A DNA stretch of 64,000 nt from DASQEH01 sp038237745 (GTDB taxonomy: Bacteria; Actinomycetota; Actinomycetes; Propionibacteriales; Nocardioidaceae). How positions within the stretch are numbered: the first letter of the stretch is position 1; the number at the start of each line of letters is the position of its first letter. The translations under genes were made by a program, and so were the position numbers. Location: the NCBI GenBank assembly GCA_038237745.1, contig JBBRYJ010000006.1, positions 1 through 64,000 on the forward strand, in the 5' to 3' direction. Positions 10,755 to 19,390 of this stretch are shown here, piece by piece. Below the pieces are notes generated by a model. That model had not been told where the DNA came from, ran no database searches, and worked only from the letters and a program-made list of their open reading frames with translations.

Positions 10755-11050
10755 TGTGCGGTGCCGTCCCCGGCGGCCCGAGTGTGGAAGGCGTCGACGT
10801 CTCCAAGCAGTCGATCATCCAAGGGGTCGTGGTGCACGACGACGAGCCGGTCGGCGGGGCCTACGTACGGCTTCTCGACCCTAGTGGAGAGTTCACCGCC
10901 GAGGTCCCGACGAGTGCCACTGGGCAGTTCCGGTTCTTCGCAGCCCCCGGCGCTTGGACGCTTCGAACGCTCGCACCGCGCGCGGCGCCCGTCGACCAGC
11001 CGGTGCGAGCGTCCCGCGGTGACGTCGCTGAGGTGCGTATCAGCGTCTGA
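10754..11050 (+). CDS. DUF1416 (SseC-like) protein
   Basis: A 98-residue protein with a carboxypeptidase-regulatory/transthyretin-like beta fold: IIQGVVVHDDEPVGGAYVRL, then GQFRFFAAPGAWTLR. It starts MCGAVPG; the Cys at position 2 is typical of the family. Its function is unknown, but it is consistently encoded next to a sulfurtransferase (Rv0814c next to Rv0815c). The TGATG junction with the sulfurtransferase gene shows translational coupling. Confidence 0.88.
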   Translation: MCGAVPGGPSVEGVDVSKQSIIQGVVVHDDEPVGGAYVRLLDPSGEFTAEVPTSATGQFRFFAAPGAWTLRTLAPRAAPVDQPVRASRGDVAEVRISV

Positions 11051-11143
11051 CTCCGATGCCTGGCCTCCTAGACTGTGTCCGGCAGTGCGCCGCCGACGGC
11101 TCACGCGGCGCGGGCCGACGCCCACAGAGGAAGCGAGGGATCC

Positions 11144-11500
11144 GTGGCGAACGAGCGCGAGGACCGCCCTTGGGGTGACTACGAGGTGGTCGACGAGGGC
11201 GAGGGGTTCCGGGTGAAGCGGATCACCGTGGACCCCGGACAGCGCATCAGCTATCAGCGCCATACCCAGAGGTCGGAGCACTGGTACGTCGTTGCCGGGC
11301 AGGGTGTCGTCACGCTGGAAGACCGGGAGATTCCGGTCCGGCCGGGAGCGGCGGTCGACATCTCTGTCGGTGCCGCACACCGGGCGGCGAACGACGGAGA
11401 CTACGACCTTGTCTTCATCGAGGTGCAGACCGGCACCTACTTCGGTGAGGACGACATCGAGCGGCTCGATGACGACTATGACCGCGCCGGCGACACCTGA
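11144..11500 (+). CDS. cupin-domain mannose-6-phosphate isomerase-like protein
   Basis: The 118-residue protein is one cupin: PWGDYEVVDEGEGF, then SYQRHTQRSEHWYVVAGQG with metal-binding His/Glu residues and a second motif around AAHRAAN. It resembles the type II phosphomannose isomerase C-terminal domain, which acts on sugar phosphates. GTG 11144 is chosen because a GAGG-rich SD lies just upstream and the preceding in-frame codons are not conserved-looking. It ends 9 nt before the convergent LCP gene. Confidence 0.85.
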   Translation: MANEREDRPWGDYEVVDEGEGFRVKRITVDPGQRISYQRHTQRSEHWYVVAGQGVVTLEDREIPVRPGAAVDISVGAAHRAANDGDYDLVFIEVQTGTYFGEDDIERLDDDYDRAGDT

Positions 11501-11509
11501 CGCTCTAGC

Positions 11510-12679
11510 TCAGCTGACCGACTTGTTGCCGTGCAGCTCGGCGTCGGGATACTTCCGCACGTACTGGGCGATGTCGTCGTTCTTGACGTCGGTGAACAGT
11601 TCGCGGCTCTGCTTCGGCTGCAGGCGCACGATGCTCTCGCCGTCCGGACTGGTGTCATAGCGACCCAGCGGAGCCGTGAAGTACTGGACGTTGTCGGCCT
11701 TGATGTTGCGCAGCGAGAGCGCGAGGTTGATGATCTCGCTGTTGTCCCAGCCCTTGTCGATGGTCAGGTACTTCGTGACCACGCTGATGATCTTCGTCAC
11801 CCCGATGATGCTGTGCGTCTTGGTGAGCATCTTGCTGAGGGTCGCCCGCAGGAAGTTCTGCTGGCGGGCGATCCGGTCGAAGTCTCCATTGGTCAGCCCG
11901 TGGCGGGTACGGACGTAGGCCAGTGCATCCTTGCCTTGGACCGTCGTCCAGCCCTTCTGCCAGGTGATGTGCTGGTAGGTGTCGTAGAAGGTCTGGGGGA
12001 TGTAGACCCGGACCCCGTCCAACGCAGTCGTGAGCTCGCGGAACCCCTGCCAGTCGATCACCGCGAGATGGTCGATCTGGATGCCGGTGAGCTTCTGGAC
12101 GGTTGATACTGCGAGATCTGGCCCCCCGTAGGCGAAGGCGGCGTTGATCTTGCCGTGGCCGTTGCTGTATGGGTAACCCTGGATCGGCACCCAGGTATCA
12201 CGCGGGATCGACACCAGCTGGAGGCTCTTTCGGTCCGCCGGGATGTGGACGATCATGAGCGTGTCGCTGCGGTGGCTGAACGGCGTCCACTTGCCGTCCT
12301 TGAGATCATCGGCGACCGACTGGGTGTTGGCGCCGTTGTCGGCGCCCAGAAGCAGGATGTTGAGAGCGCGGTCCTTCTCTTCCGCCCCTCCGGCCGGCGG
12401 GGGGTTGTTATTGAAGGTCGAGATGTCGATTCGCGCCGTGTTGCTCAGCGTGTGCTGAAGCCAGTAGTAGTAGCCGCCTGCCGACCCTACGATGAGCGCC
12501 AGGACGACTCCCAGGCTCAGGAGGACCCAGTGTCGGCGAACGAACCCCCGCGGCTTCACATGGCTCGGGCCGGTGCCGGCAGTGCTCGACCCGCTGGCAG
12601 GGCGGACGACTCCGCCGTTCAGGTGTCCCGCTGCTGAAGCCTCGCTCGTCTCGCCGGAGGTCGGCGTGCTCTCGCTCAT
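11510..12679 (-). CDS. LytR-CpsA-Psr (LCP) family cell-wall ligase
   Basis: LCP proteins transfer wall polymers such as arabinogalactan or teichoic acid from lipid carriers to peptidoglycan outside the membrane. The 389-residue protein has a cytosolic N-terminus, one transmembrane segment (~52-72, HWVLLSLGVVLALIVGSAG), then the LCP domain with LLGADNG, RSDTLMIVHI, SIPRDTWV, AFAYGGPDLAV and YVRTRHGLTNGDFDRIARQQ split by the conserved Arg residues. The arginines that bind pyrophosphate are present. It is monocistronic and convergent with the cupin gene. Confidence 0.93.
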   Translation of the reverse strand: MSESTPTSGETSEASAAGHLNGGVVRPASGSSTAGTGPSHVKPRGFVRRHWVLLSLGVVLALIVGSAGGYYYWLQHTLSNTARIDISTFNNNPPPAGGAEEKDRALNILLLGADNGANTQSVADDLKDGKWTPFSHRSDTLMIVHIPADRKSLQLVSIPRDTWVPIQGYPYSNGHGKINAAFAYGGPDLAVSTVQKLTGIQIDHLAVIDWQGFRELTTALDGVRVYIPQTFYDTYQHITWQKGWTTVQGKDALAYVRTRHGLTNGDFDRIARQQNFLRATLSKMLTKTHSIIGVTKIISVVTKYLTIDKGWDNSEIINLALSLRNIKADNVQYFTAPLGRYDTSPDGESIVRLQPKQSRELFTDVKNDDIAQYVRKYPDAELHGNKSVS

Positions 12680-12849
12680 GCGGCGGTCTCGTGATCCTTC
12701 ATCGGTCCAGGGGGTCGGCTTCAGTCTGCCAAATCCCCACAGCCACTAGAAATCAACTCAGGGGTTGTTCAGAATCGTCCCCTTCGTCGAGCAGCCCGCG
12801 CGAGGCTCTCGGGGAGCAGACCCGCCTTTCGTTCTGGCACGATGACGCC

Positions 12850-13692
12850 ATGACCCACCGGCCGCATCCCAGCACTCTCATCACCGTGGCACCGACCGGC
12901 GCGGAGACGGCGAAAGCCGACTTCCCTGCCCTGCCGACGACACTGGAGGAGCAGGTCGAGACCGCCAAGAGGAGCGAGGCGGCCGGTGCGGCGATGATCC
13001 ACCTGCACATACGCGACAACGAGCACCGACCGACTCTCGAGCCGAGTCGCCTCCTCGACGCGGTCGTGGCCATGCGCGAGAACACCTCGCTGGTCGTCCA
13101 GCTGTCGACGGGAGGGTCCGTGCATGATGCGCTCGCCGACCGCCTCAAGGTGCTCGATGCCGAGCCCGACTCCTGCTCACTCACGATGGGTACCACCAAC
13201 TTCGGCGATGACGTGTTCCTCAACCCGTGGCCGTTCATCACAGAGCTGTACCAGCTGTCCCAGGCCCGTGAGGTGGTACCCGAGTTCGAGCTGTTCGACC
13301 TAGGGCACGTCGCAGCGCTGCACCGGCTGCTGGAGACCTACGGCCTCCCCTTCGGCGAGCGGGTGCACTGCGATCTGGTGATGGGGGTGCCCGGCGGGAT
13401 GCCCGGTACGGCCGACGCTCTCGTGTCCGCCGTGCAGTCACTCCCTGAGGCGACGACGTCGTGGTCGGCCACGGGAATCGGCCGCACAGCGCTCGCGGTG
13501 GCCTTCGCATCGCTGTCCAAGGGGGGTCACCTCCGGGTTGGGATGGAGGACACGCTGACGCTGGCTCGGGGTGTGCCGGTCACCCACAACGTCGAGCTCG
13601 TCAGCCGCGCGGGGAGCCTGTGCGAGCTGGCGCAGCGTCCGGCGATGTCGACGGATGAGGCACGCGACTTTCTGCAGGTCAAGTCTCGCTGA
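12850..13692 (+). CDS. BKACE-family (DUF849) beta-keto acid cleavage enzyme
   Basis: These TIM-barrel zinc enzymes condense a beta-keto acid with acetyl-CoA, giving acetoacetate and a CoA ester. The 280-residue protein shows ITVAPTGAE near the start, the metal motif MIHLHIRD (~55), STGG (~95), PEFELFD and a C-terminal VTHNVELV. The substrate cannot be told from sequence. ATG 12850 follows CACGAT by 6 nt, compatible with a leaderless start. The next gene is a small membrane protein 64 nt away. Confidence 0.88.
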   Translation: MTHRPHPSTLITVAPTGAETAKADFPALPTTLEEQVETAKRSEAAGAAMIHLHIRDNEHRPTLEPSRLLDAVVAMRENTSLVVQLSTGGSVHDALADRLKVLDAEPDSCSLTMGTTNFGDDVFLNPWPFITELYQLSQAREVVPEFELFDLGHVAALHRLLETYGLPFGERVHCDLVMGVPGGMPGTADALVSAVQSLPEATTSWSATGIGRTALAVAFASLSKGGHLRVGMEDTLTLARGVPVTHNVELVSRAGSLCELAQRPAMSTDEARDFLQVKSR

Positions 13693-13755
13693 CACCAGGC
13701 GCGGCTGGGGTCTCTGCGGCCGCTGGAGCGCTTGCCGCTGACTAGACTCATTCGC

Positions 13756-13854
13756 GTGGAATCTTTCTTCGTGAGCCTGCTCGTGGTAGCGCTTGTCGCT
13801 CTCGCATGCCTTGCCGGGTACGTCGTCTACTCGCTCTACCGCGGGAAGTCGTGA
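13756..13854 (+). CDS. small single-pass membrane protein, 32 aa
   Basis: GTG 13756 lies 7 nt after TAGACT (13743-13748), so it looks like a leaderless start. The peptide is a hydrophobic helix (ESFFVSLLVVALVALACLAG) followed by YVVYSLYRGKS, with a basic C-terminus. The length and layout are those of a one-helix membrane microprotein. No function is known. It lies 43 nt ahead of the nitrobindin-like gene and may be cotranscribed with it. Confidence 0.55.
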   Translation: MESFFVSLLVVALVALACLAGYVVYSLYRGKS

Positions 13855-13897
13855 CTGCCGGCATCGGCCTGCCAGCTCCGGTCACCGGGCGCTGACC

Positions 13898-14392
13898 GTG
13901 TCGTTCGAGATCCCTGCCAATCTGCACCCTGCCCTCACGCCGATCGCGTACCTGCTCGGCCACTGGCAGGGCAACGGTCATGGCGACTACCCGACGGTCG
14001 GCGGCTTCGCGTTCGGTCAGGAGGCGGCCTTCACACACGACGGTCGGCCGTTCCTCCACTATTTCAGCCGCACGTGGTTGGTGGACGAGGACGGCTCGGA
14101 GGTCAGGCCGCTGGCCCTGGAGACAGGGTTCTTCCGCCCGCAGCCGGACGGAGGGCTTGAGCTTGTCCTGGCCCATCCCACTGGCTTCGTCGAGATCTAC
14201 TACGGGACCATCGAGGGGCCTAAGATCGAGCTGGTCACCGACGCCGTCGTACGCACGGCCACCGCCAAGGAGTACACGGCGGGCAAGCGGCTCTACGGGC
14301 TCGTCGAGGGCGACCTGCTCTGGACATTCGACATGGCGGCCGTCGGCGAACCGCTGCAGTCCCACATCTGGGCCCGTCTCCAACGAGCTTGA
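13898..14392 (+). CDS. nitrobindin-like FABP-family heme protein
   Basis: This 164-residue beta-barrel protein has the signature LLGHWQGNGHGDYP near residue 22 and the C-terminal His (HIWARLQ, ~158) expected to bind heme iron in nitrobindins. Such proteins isomerise peroxynitrite to nitrate. GTG 13898 gives VSFEIPANLHPAL, the usual N-terminus. The Mycobacterium counterpart Rv0813c sits in the same neighbourhood of Rv0811-Rv0819 genes seen here. Confidence 0.9.
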   Translation: MSFEIPANLHPALTPIAYLLGHWQGNGHGDYPTVGGFAFGQEAAFTHDGRPFLHYFSRTWLVDEDGSEVRPLALETGFFRPQPDGGLELVLAHPTGFVEIYYGTIEGPKIELVTDAVVRTATAKEYTAGKRLYGLVEGDLLWTFDMAAVGEPLQSHIWARLQRA

Positions 14393-14471
14393 TGTCGAGT
14401 TGCCGCACTGGTCCGAGAGGTCCGAGAGGCGGACCCGACCCGGACGCCCGAGCCGAGCCTAGACTGGTCGG

Positions 14472-14897
14472 GTGGACCAACTGCAGACGGAGCTGCGCTC
14501 CAGGGGGTACCGGCTCACACCCCAGCGCCAGCTCGTGCTCGAGGCCGTGACGACGCTCGGACATGCCACCCCCGACGAGGTGTCCGGCTGGGTACGGGAG
14601 CGCTCGGCCGGAGTCAACGCCTCGACCGTCTACCGCACCCTCGAGCTGCTCGAGGCGGTCGGCCTGGTCAACCACGCTCACCTCAGCCACGGCGCCCCGA
14701 CGTACCACGCCGCCGCTGCCCCCGAGCACGTCCACCTCGTCTGCCGGGGGTGCGACACCGTTATCGAGGTCGATCCCTCGGAGATCGCGCCGATGGTCGA
14801 AAGCCTGCGCCATGCGCGCGGCTTCGTCGCTGACGTCGGCCACCTCACCGTCTTCGGCGAGTGCGGGGACTGCGTGGCGTCAGAGGTCTGTCCATGA
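14472..14897 (+). CDS. Fur-family metal- or peroxide-responsive repressor
   Basis: The 141-residue protein has a winged helix (TPQRQLVLEAV ... NASTVYRTLELLEAVGLV) and a dimerisation domain with HVHLVCRGC and a C-terminal ECGDC, giving two CxxC pairs for structural zinc. The regulatory metal cannot be assigned. GTG 14472 follows TAGACT (14460-14465) by 6 nt, so translation is probably leaderless. Its stop overlaps the ygfZ start, so iron or zinc status may influence the Fe-S factor gene behind it. Confidence 0.9.
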   Translation: MDQLQTELRSRGYRLTPQRQLVLEAVTTLGHATPDEVSGWVRERSAGVNASTVYRTLELLEAVGLVNHAHLSHGAPTYHAAAAPEHVHLVCRGCDTVIEVDPSEIAPMVESLRHARGFVADVGHLTVFGECGDCVASEVCP

Positions 14898-15838
14898 TGG
14901 GTCGGGGTGGGGCCTGGCGCAGTCCGCAGCTTGACCTACCCGGCGCCGTCGAGGCCGACGGTGTCGACTCGGGAGTGGCCGCGCACTACGGGGATCCGCT
15001 GCGCGAGCAGAAGGTCTTGCTCGCGGGCGGCGGATTCGTCGACCTGTCGCAACGTGGTGTCGTGAGGATCACGGGGCCAGACCGGCTCAGCTGGTTGCAC
15101 TCGCTGACGACCCAGTTCCTGGAGGGACTACCGCCGTACCAACCCGTCACCACCCTGGTCCTGTCTCCGGTCGGGCACGTCGAGCATGCGCTCCACGGCT
15201 ACGACGACGGCGAGTCGTTCTGGGGCCACGTCGAGCCGGGTGAGGCGCAGAATCTCGTCTCGTGGCTCGATGCCATGCGATTCATGTTGCGTGTGGAGGT
15301 GAGCGATGTCTCCGACGAATGGGCCGTGATCGCACCGGGCGAGTCGAGTGTCGAGCTCGTCCGTCGTGAGCGGCTCGCCGCTGCAGCGGCCGGCACTCCG
15401 GTCGGGATGTGGGCCTACGAGGCACTGCGTATCGCCAGAGGCGAGCCGCGCTTCAGCTTCGACACCGATCACAGGACGATCCCCAACGAGGTCGGCTGGA
15501 TCGGCTCCGCCGTACACCTCGACAAGGGCTGTTACCGCGGCCAGGAGACCGTGGCGCGTGTGCACACGCTCGGCCGACCGCCCCGCCGACTCGTCCAGCT
15601 GCACTTGGACGGCTCGGTGGACCACCTGCCTCTGCACGGCGACTCGATCGTCTTAGCCGGTCGCGATGTCGGCTTTGTCGGCTCCTCGGCCCGCCACTTC
15701 GAGCTCGGCCCCATCGCCCTCGGCCTGATGAAGCGTAATGTGCCGACCGACGCGCAGCTGCTGGCCGGAGGGGTCGCCGCTTCGCAGGAGATCGTGGTCG
15801 ATCCTGAGGTCGGGCTCCACGTCCGGGCCCGCCTCTGA
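14894..15838 (+). CDS. ygfZ: YgfZ/GcvT-like folate-binding Fe-S repair protein
   Basis: YgfZ proteins use tetrahydrofolate to maintain certain iron-sulfur enzymes. The 314-residue protein has a GcvT-like N-terminal domain (VVRITGPDRLSWLHSLTTQ) and the diagnostic KGCYRGQETVAR (~215) with its invariant Cys. ATG at 14894 or 14897 overlaps the fur stop (ATGATG across TGA), so the two are translationally coupled. The 3' end runs into a tandem-repeat array. Confidence 0.9.
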   Translation: MMGRGGAWRSPQLDLPGAVEADGVDSGVAAHYGDPLREQKVLLAGGGFVDLSQRGVVRITGPDRLSWLHSLTTQFLEGLPPYQPVTTLVLSPVGHVEHALHGYDDGESFWGHVEPGEAQNLVSWLDAMRFMLRVEVSDVSDEWAVIAPGESSVELVRRERLAAAAAGTPVGMWAYEALRIARGEPRFSFDTDHRTIPNEVGWIGSAVHLDKGCYRGQETVARVHTLGRPPRRLVQLHLDGSVDHLPLHGDSIVLAGRDVGFVGSSARHFELGPIALGLMKRNVPTDAQLLAGGVAASQEIVVDPEVGLHVRARL

Positions 15839-15862
15839 CCGCCGGGTACCGCCCTCAGCCGC

Positions 15863-16046
15863 CGAAAGGGCGCTTATACCCCCTCGAAAGGGCGCAAGTT
15901 CCCCATCGAGAGGGCGGAAATGTCCTCAGGGGCCGAGATTCTCCATCGCGACGGGGCATTCTCGCCCACTCGACCGGGCATTCTCACCCACTCGACGGGG
16001 CATTCTTGCCCACTCGACGGGGCATTCTCGCCCTCTCGACGGGGGG
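15863..16046 (+). repeat. 22-nt tandem repeat array, about eight units plus one partial
   Basis: Units begin CGA at 15863, 15885, 15907, 15929 (degenerate, 20 nt), 15949, 15971, 15993, 16015 and partially at 16037. The later four are nearly identical (CGACGGGGCATTCTCGCCCA then CT); the first three diverge but keep CGA, GGGC and a C-run. Each unit holds a GGGC-N6-GCCC or GGG-N9-CCC inverted repeat. The array fills the gap between convergent ygfZ and cysN. The period is two helical turns and not a multiple of three, so it is not coding. Confidence 0.9.
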
Positions 16047-16053
16047 AGATGGG

Positions 16054-17304
16054 TCAAAAAGTGGCGTTGATCATCCCGGCTCCGACGGTGACGCCGGTCG
16101 CCTCGTCGATCAGCACGAACGACCCGGTCGTGCGGTTCCTCTCGTAGGGGTCGCACAGGAGCGGAACCGTCGTGCGGAGCTGCACTCGCCCGATCTCGTT
16201 GAGCGAGAGCTCCTTGGTCTCGAGGTCGCGGTGGAGCGAGTTGACGTCGAGGCGGTACTGGACGTCCTTGATCATGGCGCGCGCCACGCGCGTCGTGTGC
16301 TTGATCGCCAGCTTCTGCCTGGGACGCAGCGGCGCAGTGGCCATCCAGCAGATCATGGCGTCGATGTCCTGGCTGGGCTGCGGCGCGTTCTGCGGACGGC
16401 AGATCATGTCGCCACGCGATACGTCGACGTCGTCCTCGAGGCGGATGGTGACCGACATAGGTGGAAAGGCCTCGTCGAGCTCGGTGTCGAAGAGGTCGAT
16501 CGCTGCGATCTTGGAGGGCATGCCCGACGGCAGCACAAGTACGTCGTCACCCGGCTTGAGCACACCCCCGGCCACGCGTCCGGCGTACCCACGGTAGTCG
16601 TGGTAGTCGTCGGACTTGGGGCGCACGACGTACTGCACCGGGAAGCGGGTGTCTACGAGCGCACGGTCGGAGGCTACGTGGACGTTCTCGAGGTGGTGGA
16701 GCAGCGAGGGCCCGGAGTACCAGTCCATGTTGGTAGACCGGGTCACGACGTTGTCGCCCTGAAGAGCCGAGATCGGGATGATCGTCAGGTCCGGGATGCT
16801 GAGCTTGGTCGCGAACGAGGTGAACTCCGCGTGGATGGCGTCGTACCGCTCCTCGGAGAAGTCGACGAGGTCCATCTTGTTGATCGCCAGCACGAGGTGC
16901 GGCACGCGTAGGAGCGACAGGATCACCGCGTGTCGACGCGACTGCTCCGTGAGTCCCTGACGAGCGTCCACAAGCACCAGGCCCAGGTCTGCGGTCGATG
17001 CGCCGGTGACCATGTTGCGGGTGTACTGAACGTGCCCAGGTGTGTCGGCGATGATGAACTTGCGATTAGGCGTGGCGAAGTACCGGTACGCGACGTCGAT
17101 CGTGATGCCCTGCTCGCGCTCGGAGCGAAGACCGTCGGTAAGCAGGGCCAGGTCGGTGTAGTCGTAGCCGCGGGCGTTCGACGTGGCCTCGACCGCCTCG
17201 AGCTGGTCGGCGAAGATCGACTTCGAGTCGAGCAGCAGCCGGCCTATCAGCGTCGACTTACCGTCGTCGACGGAGCCCGCTGTGGCGAACCTGAGCAGAT
17301 CCAT
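16054..17304 (-). CDS. cysN: sulfate adenylyltransferase subunit 1 (GTPase)
   Basis: CysN is the GTPase that drives APS formation by CysD. The 416-residue protein has G1 GSVDDGKSTL (~11), the switch/G3 DTPGHVQYTRNM (~90), G4 NKMDLV (~145) and EF-Tu-like beta-barrels to the end. There is no C-terminal APS kinase domain, unlike mycobacterial CysNC; the kinase is on a separate fusion protein upstream. ATG 17304 overlaps the cysD stop by one base (TGATG). Open sequence upstream in this frame is a shadow of cysD. Confidence 0.95.
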   Translation of the reverse strand: MDLLRFATAGSVDDGKSTLIGRLLLDSKSIFADQLEAVEATSNARGYDYTDLALLTDGLRSEREQGITIDVAYRYFATPNRKFIIADTPGHVQYTRNMVTGASTADLGLVLVDARQGLTEQSRRHAVILSLLRVPHLVLAINKMDLVDFSEERYDAIHAEFTSFATKLSIPDLTIIPISALQGDNVVTRSTNMDWYSGPSLLHHLENVHVASDRALVDTRFPVQYVVRPKSDDYHDYRGYAGRVAGGVLKPGDDVLVLPSGMPSKIAAIDLFDTELDEAFPPMSVTIRLEDDVDVSRGDMICRPQNAPQPSQDIDAMICWMATAPLRPRQKLAIKHTTRVARAMIKDVQYRLDVNSLHRDLETKELSLNEIGRVQLRTTVPLLCDPYERNRTTGSFVLIDEATGVTVGAGMINATF

Positions 17305-18215
17305 CAGAAGTAGCCCTCTCGTTTGCGGTCTTCCATCGCGGCCTCGCTGAAGCGGTCGTCGCCGCGGGTCGCGCCGCGCTCGGTCAAGACAGCGACGGAG
17401 ACCTCGGCGATGACCTCGGGAATGGTGGACGCGTCGCTTTCGACGCATCCGGTGAGTGTGAGGTCGCCGACAGTGCGGAAGCGGACCGTGCGCTCCGTCA
17501 CCGTCTCGCCGACCCTGAGCGGGTTGTGCTCGCTCTCGGTCATCAGCATCCCGTCGCGCTCGAACACCCGGCGACGGTGCGCGAAGTAGATGCCCGGGAT
17601 CTCGACCTGCTCCTGGCCGAGGTAGTCCCAGACGTCCAGCTCGGTCCAGTTGGACAGCGGGAAGATCCGCATGTGCTCCCCCGCGTGGATGCGGCCGTTG
17701 TACAGCGACCACAGTTCGGGACGCTGCATCTTCGGCTCCCACTGCCCGAACTCGTCGCGGTGCGAGTAGACGCGCTCCTTGGCGCGCGCCTTCTCCTCGT
17801 CACGGCGGCCGCCTCCGAAGGCGGCCGTGAAGCCCTCCTCCTCGATCGCGTGCAGAAGCGTGCCGGTCTGCATCCGATTCCTGCTGGTCTTGCCGTCGTC
17901 GACGATCACACCGTTGGCGATTGCCTCCTCGACGGACGCGACGATGAGGCGCACGCCCAGCCGGCTCACCCATCTGTCGCGACATTCCAGGACCTCGGGA
18001 AAGTCGTAGCCCGTGTCGACTTGCAGGACCGGGAACGGGATCTTCGCCGGGAAGAACGCCTTCTCCGCCAGCCGCATCATCACGATGGAGTCCTTGCCGC
18101 CGGAGAACATCAGCACCGGCGTCTCGAACTCTGCCGCGACTTCACGGAAGATGTGGATCGACTCCGCCTCCAGCTCCTCGAGCTGGCTGAGCCGATAGTC
18201 GGCGTGCACGGTCAT
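17304..18215 (-). CDS. cysD: sulfate adenylyltransferase subunit 2
   Basis: CysD adenylates sulfate to APS with ATP in the cytosol. The 303-residue protein contains the PP-loop SGGKDS (~38), QVDTGYDFPE, GGRRDEEKARAKER (~150) and the C-terminal RKREGYF typical of CysD. ATG 18215 is preceded by GAGGAG at about 8 nt. A possible internal promoter is suggested by TAGGAT about 30 nt upstream and a small AAATGC/GCATTT inverted repeat at 18260-18275. It is coupled to cysN. Confidence 0.96.
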   Translation of the reverse strand: MTVHADYRLSQLEELEAESIHIFREVAAEFETPVLMFSGGKDSIVMMRLAEKAFFPAKIPFPVLQVDTGYDFPEVLECRDRWVSRLGVRLIVASVEEAIANGVIVDDGKTSRNRMQTGTLLHAIEEEGFTAAFGGGRRDEEKARAKERVYSHRDEFGQWEPKMQRPELWSLYNGRIHAGEHMRIFPLSNWTELDVWDYLGQEQVEIPGIYFAHRRRVFERDGMLMTESEHNPLRVGETVTERTVRFRTVGDLTLTGCVESDASTIPEVIAEVSVAVLTERGATRGDDRFSEAAMEDRKREGYF

Positions 18216-18346
18216 ATGTAGAGCTCCTCGGGAAGAGATTCGCGCCAATCCTAGTGGGGAAATGCCTCAGCATTTGGCGTAGTCGCAAGTTGGGAAGCCG
18301 CCCAGGAGCCCTTGGTGCGAACCGCGGGGCCAGCTCCTCGCGTCTC

Positions 18347-19390
18347 TCAGCCGGCGAGCTGCTGCGTCTCGGCTCCGCTCGGTTCCTCGATCTGCTCGAC
18401 GGTGGGCTTGCCGAACATCGGTAGCCCGAGGTTACGACGCAGGCCCGCCCATACGAGCGGGACAAGGAGCAGCATGACTACCCCCACCAGCGCAATCAGC
18501 TTGGGATGGGTGTCGTCTTCGGCCGCGCCAAGCGGCGCCCAGCCCGCCTTGTCGAGCAGTGCGAGTCCCGACATCGTGAGTACGACGATGATGCCTCGGC
18601 GGATGTACGTGGCCCGCAGCCGGGGTGCGATCTTGGCTCCGATGATGCACCCGGGAACCGACCCGATCGTGAGCGGAATCACGATGCTCCAGACCAGACC
18701 GTTGACCAGAATGTTCGAGATTGCGGCTGAGAGCACGAGAGGAACAGCCTGTACGAGGTCTGTCCCGACCAGCTTCACTGCGGAGAGCGTTGGGTAGAGC
18801 ATCAGCAGGGCGATCATGATGACCGATCCTGAACCCACGGACGTGATCCCTACGAGCAAGCCGCCGAGCGCCCCGACCAAAACCGTCGGGATTGGCCGGA
18901 CGACCGGGTCGACAGCGCTCCGGGTGAGACCTCTCGCGCGGCGTCTCAGCTCGACGTAGAGCCGCAGCGCGTACGTCGTCGCCGCGAAGAGGAGGGCGAA
19001 CCCGATACACAGCTTCAAGAAGTTGTCGATGTCTGCGTTGGGGTTGATCCAACGCACGACATGCGGTCCCAGGAACGCCATCGGTACGGATCCGCAGATC
19101 AGGAAGCCCGCCAACCGGAAGTTCGGTGACCCTTCCCGCCAGTGGACAGCCGCTCCTCCCGACTTGTAGACGGCGGCGGCGGTGAGGTCTGCGGTCACGA
19201 CGGTCGACGCGTCACCCACGCCCAGGAAGATCAAGGCCGGGGTCATGAGCGCACCCCCGCCCATACCGGTGATGCCGACCACGATGCCGACGATGAACGC
19301 GGCGACGGCGGTCTTGATCTCGAGCCCCGTCACTCCCCCGTCGGCTAAGAGGTGCTGCGCAGCTGTCAGCATGTGCTCTCCGGTCGTCAT
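18347..19390 (-). CDS. TauE/SafE-family sulfite or sulfur-compound transporter
   Basis: The 347-residue protein has eight to nine hydrophobic segments and the duplicated TauE motifs: FIVGIVVGITGMGGGALMTP (~32) and LVGALGGLLVGITSVGSGSV (~190). The family exports or imports sulfite, sulfoacetate or related anions. ATG 19390 overlaps the APS-kinase fusion stop by 4 nt (ATGA). Its place between an APS kinase and cysDN suggests sulfate uptake or sulfite efflux linked to assimilation; which one is not shown. Confidence 0.88.
   Translation of the reverse strand: MTTGEHMLTAAQHLLADGGVTGLEIKTAVAAFIVGIVVGITGMGGGALMTPALIFLGVGDASTVVTADLTAAAVYKSGGAAVHWREGSPNFRLAGFLICGSVPMAFLGPHVVRWINPNADIDNFLKLCIGFALLFAATTYALRLYVELRRRARGLTRSAVDPVVRPIPTVLVGALGGLLVGITSVGSGSVIMIALLMLYPTLSAVKLVGTDLVQAVPLVLSAAISNILVNGLVWSIVIPLTIGSVPGCIIGAKIAPRLRATYIRRGIIVVLTMSGLALLDKAGWAPLGAAEDDTHPKLIALVGVVMLLLVPLVWAGLRRNLGLPMFGKPTVEQIEEPSGAETQQLAG

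Noticed and set aside
15863..16046. Possible CRISPR array in the repeat block
   Set aside because: Units are contiguous with no unique spacers, only 22 nt long, and no cas gene is present.
17305..17742. Open sequence upstream of cysN ATG as an N-terminal extension or frameshift
   Set aside because: It is another frame of cysD; cysN begins correctly at 17304 with the G1 motif nearby.
18216..18346. SAM or other riboswitch ahead of cysD
   Set aside because: The 131-nt spacer has a small AAATGC/GCATTT hairpin but no recognisable aptamer core.
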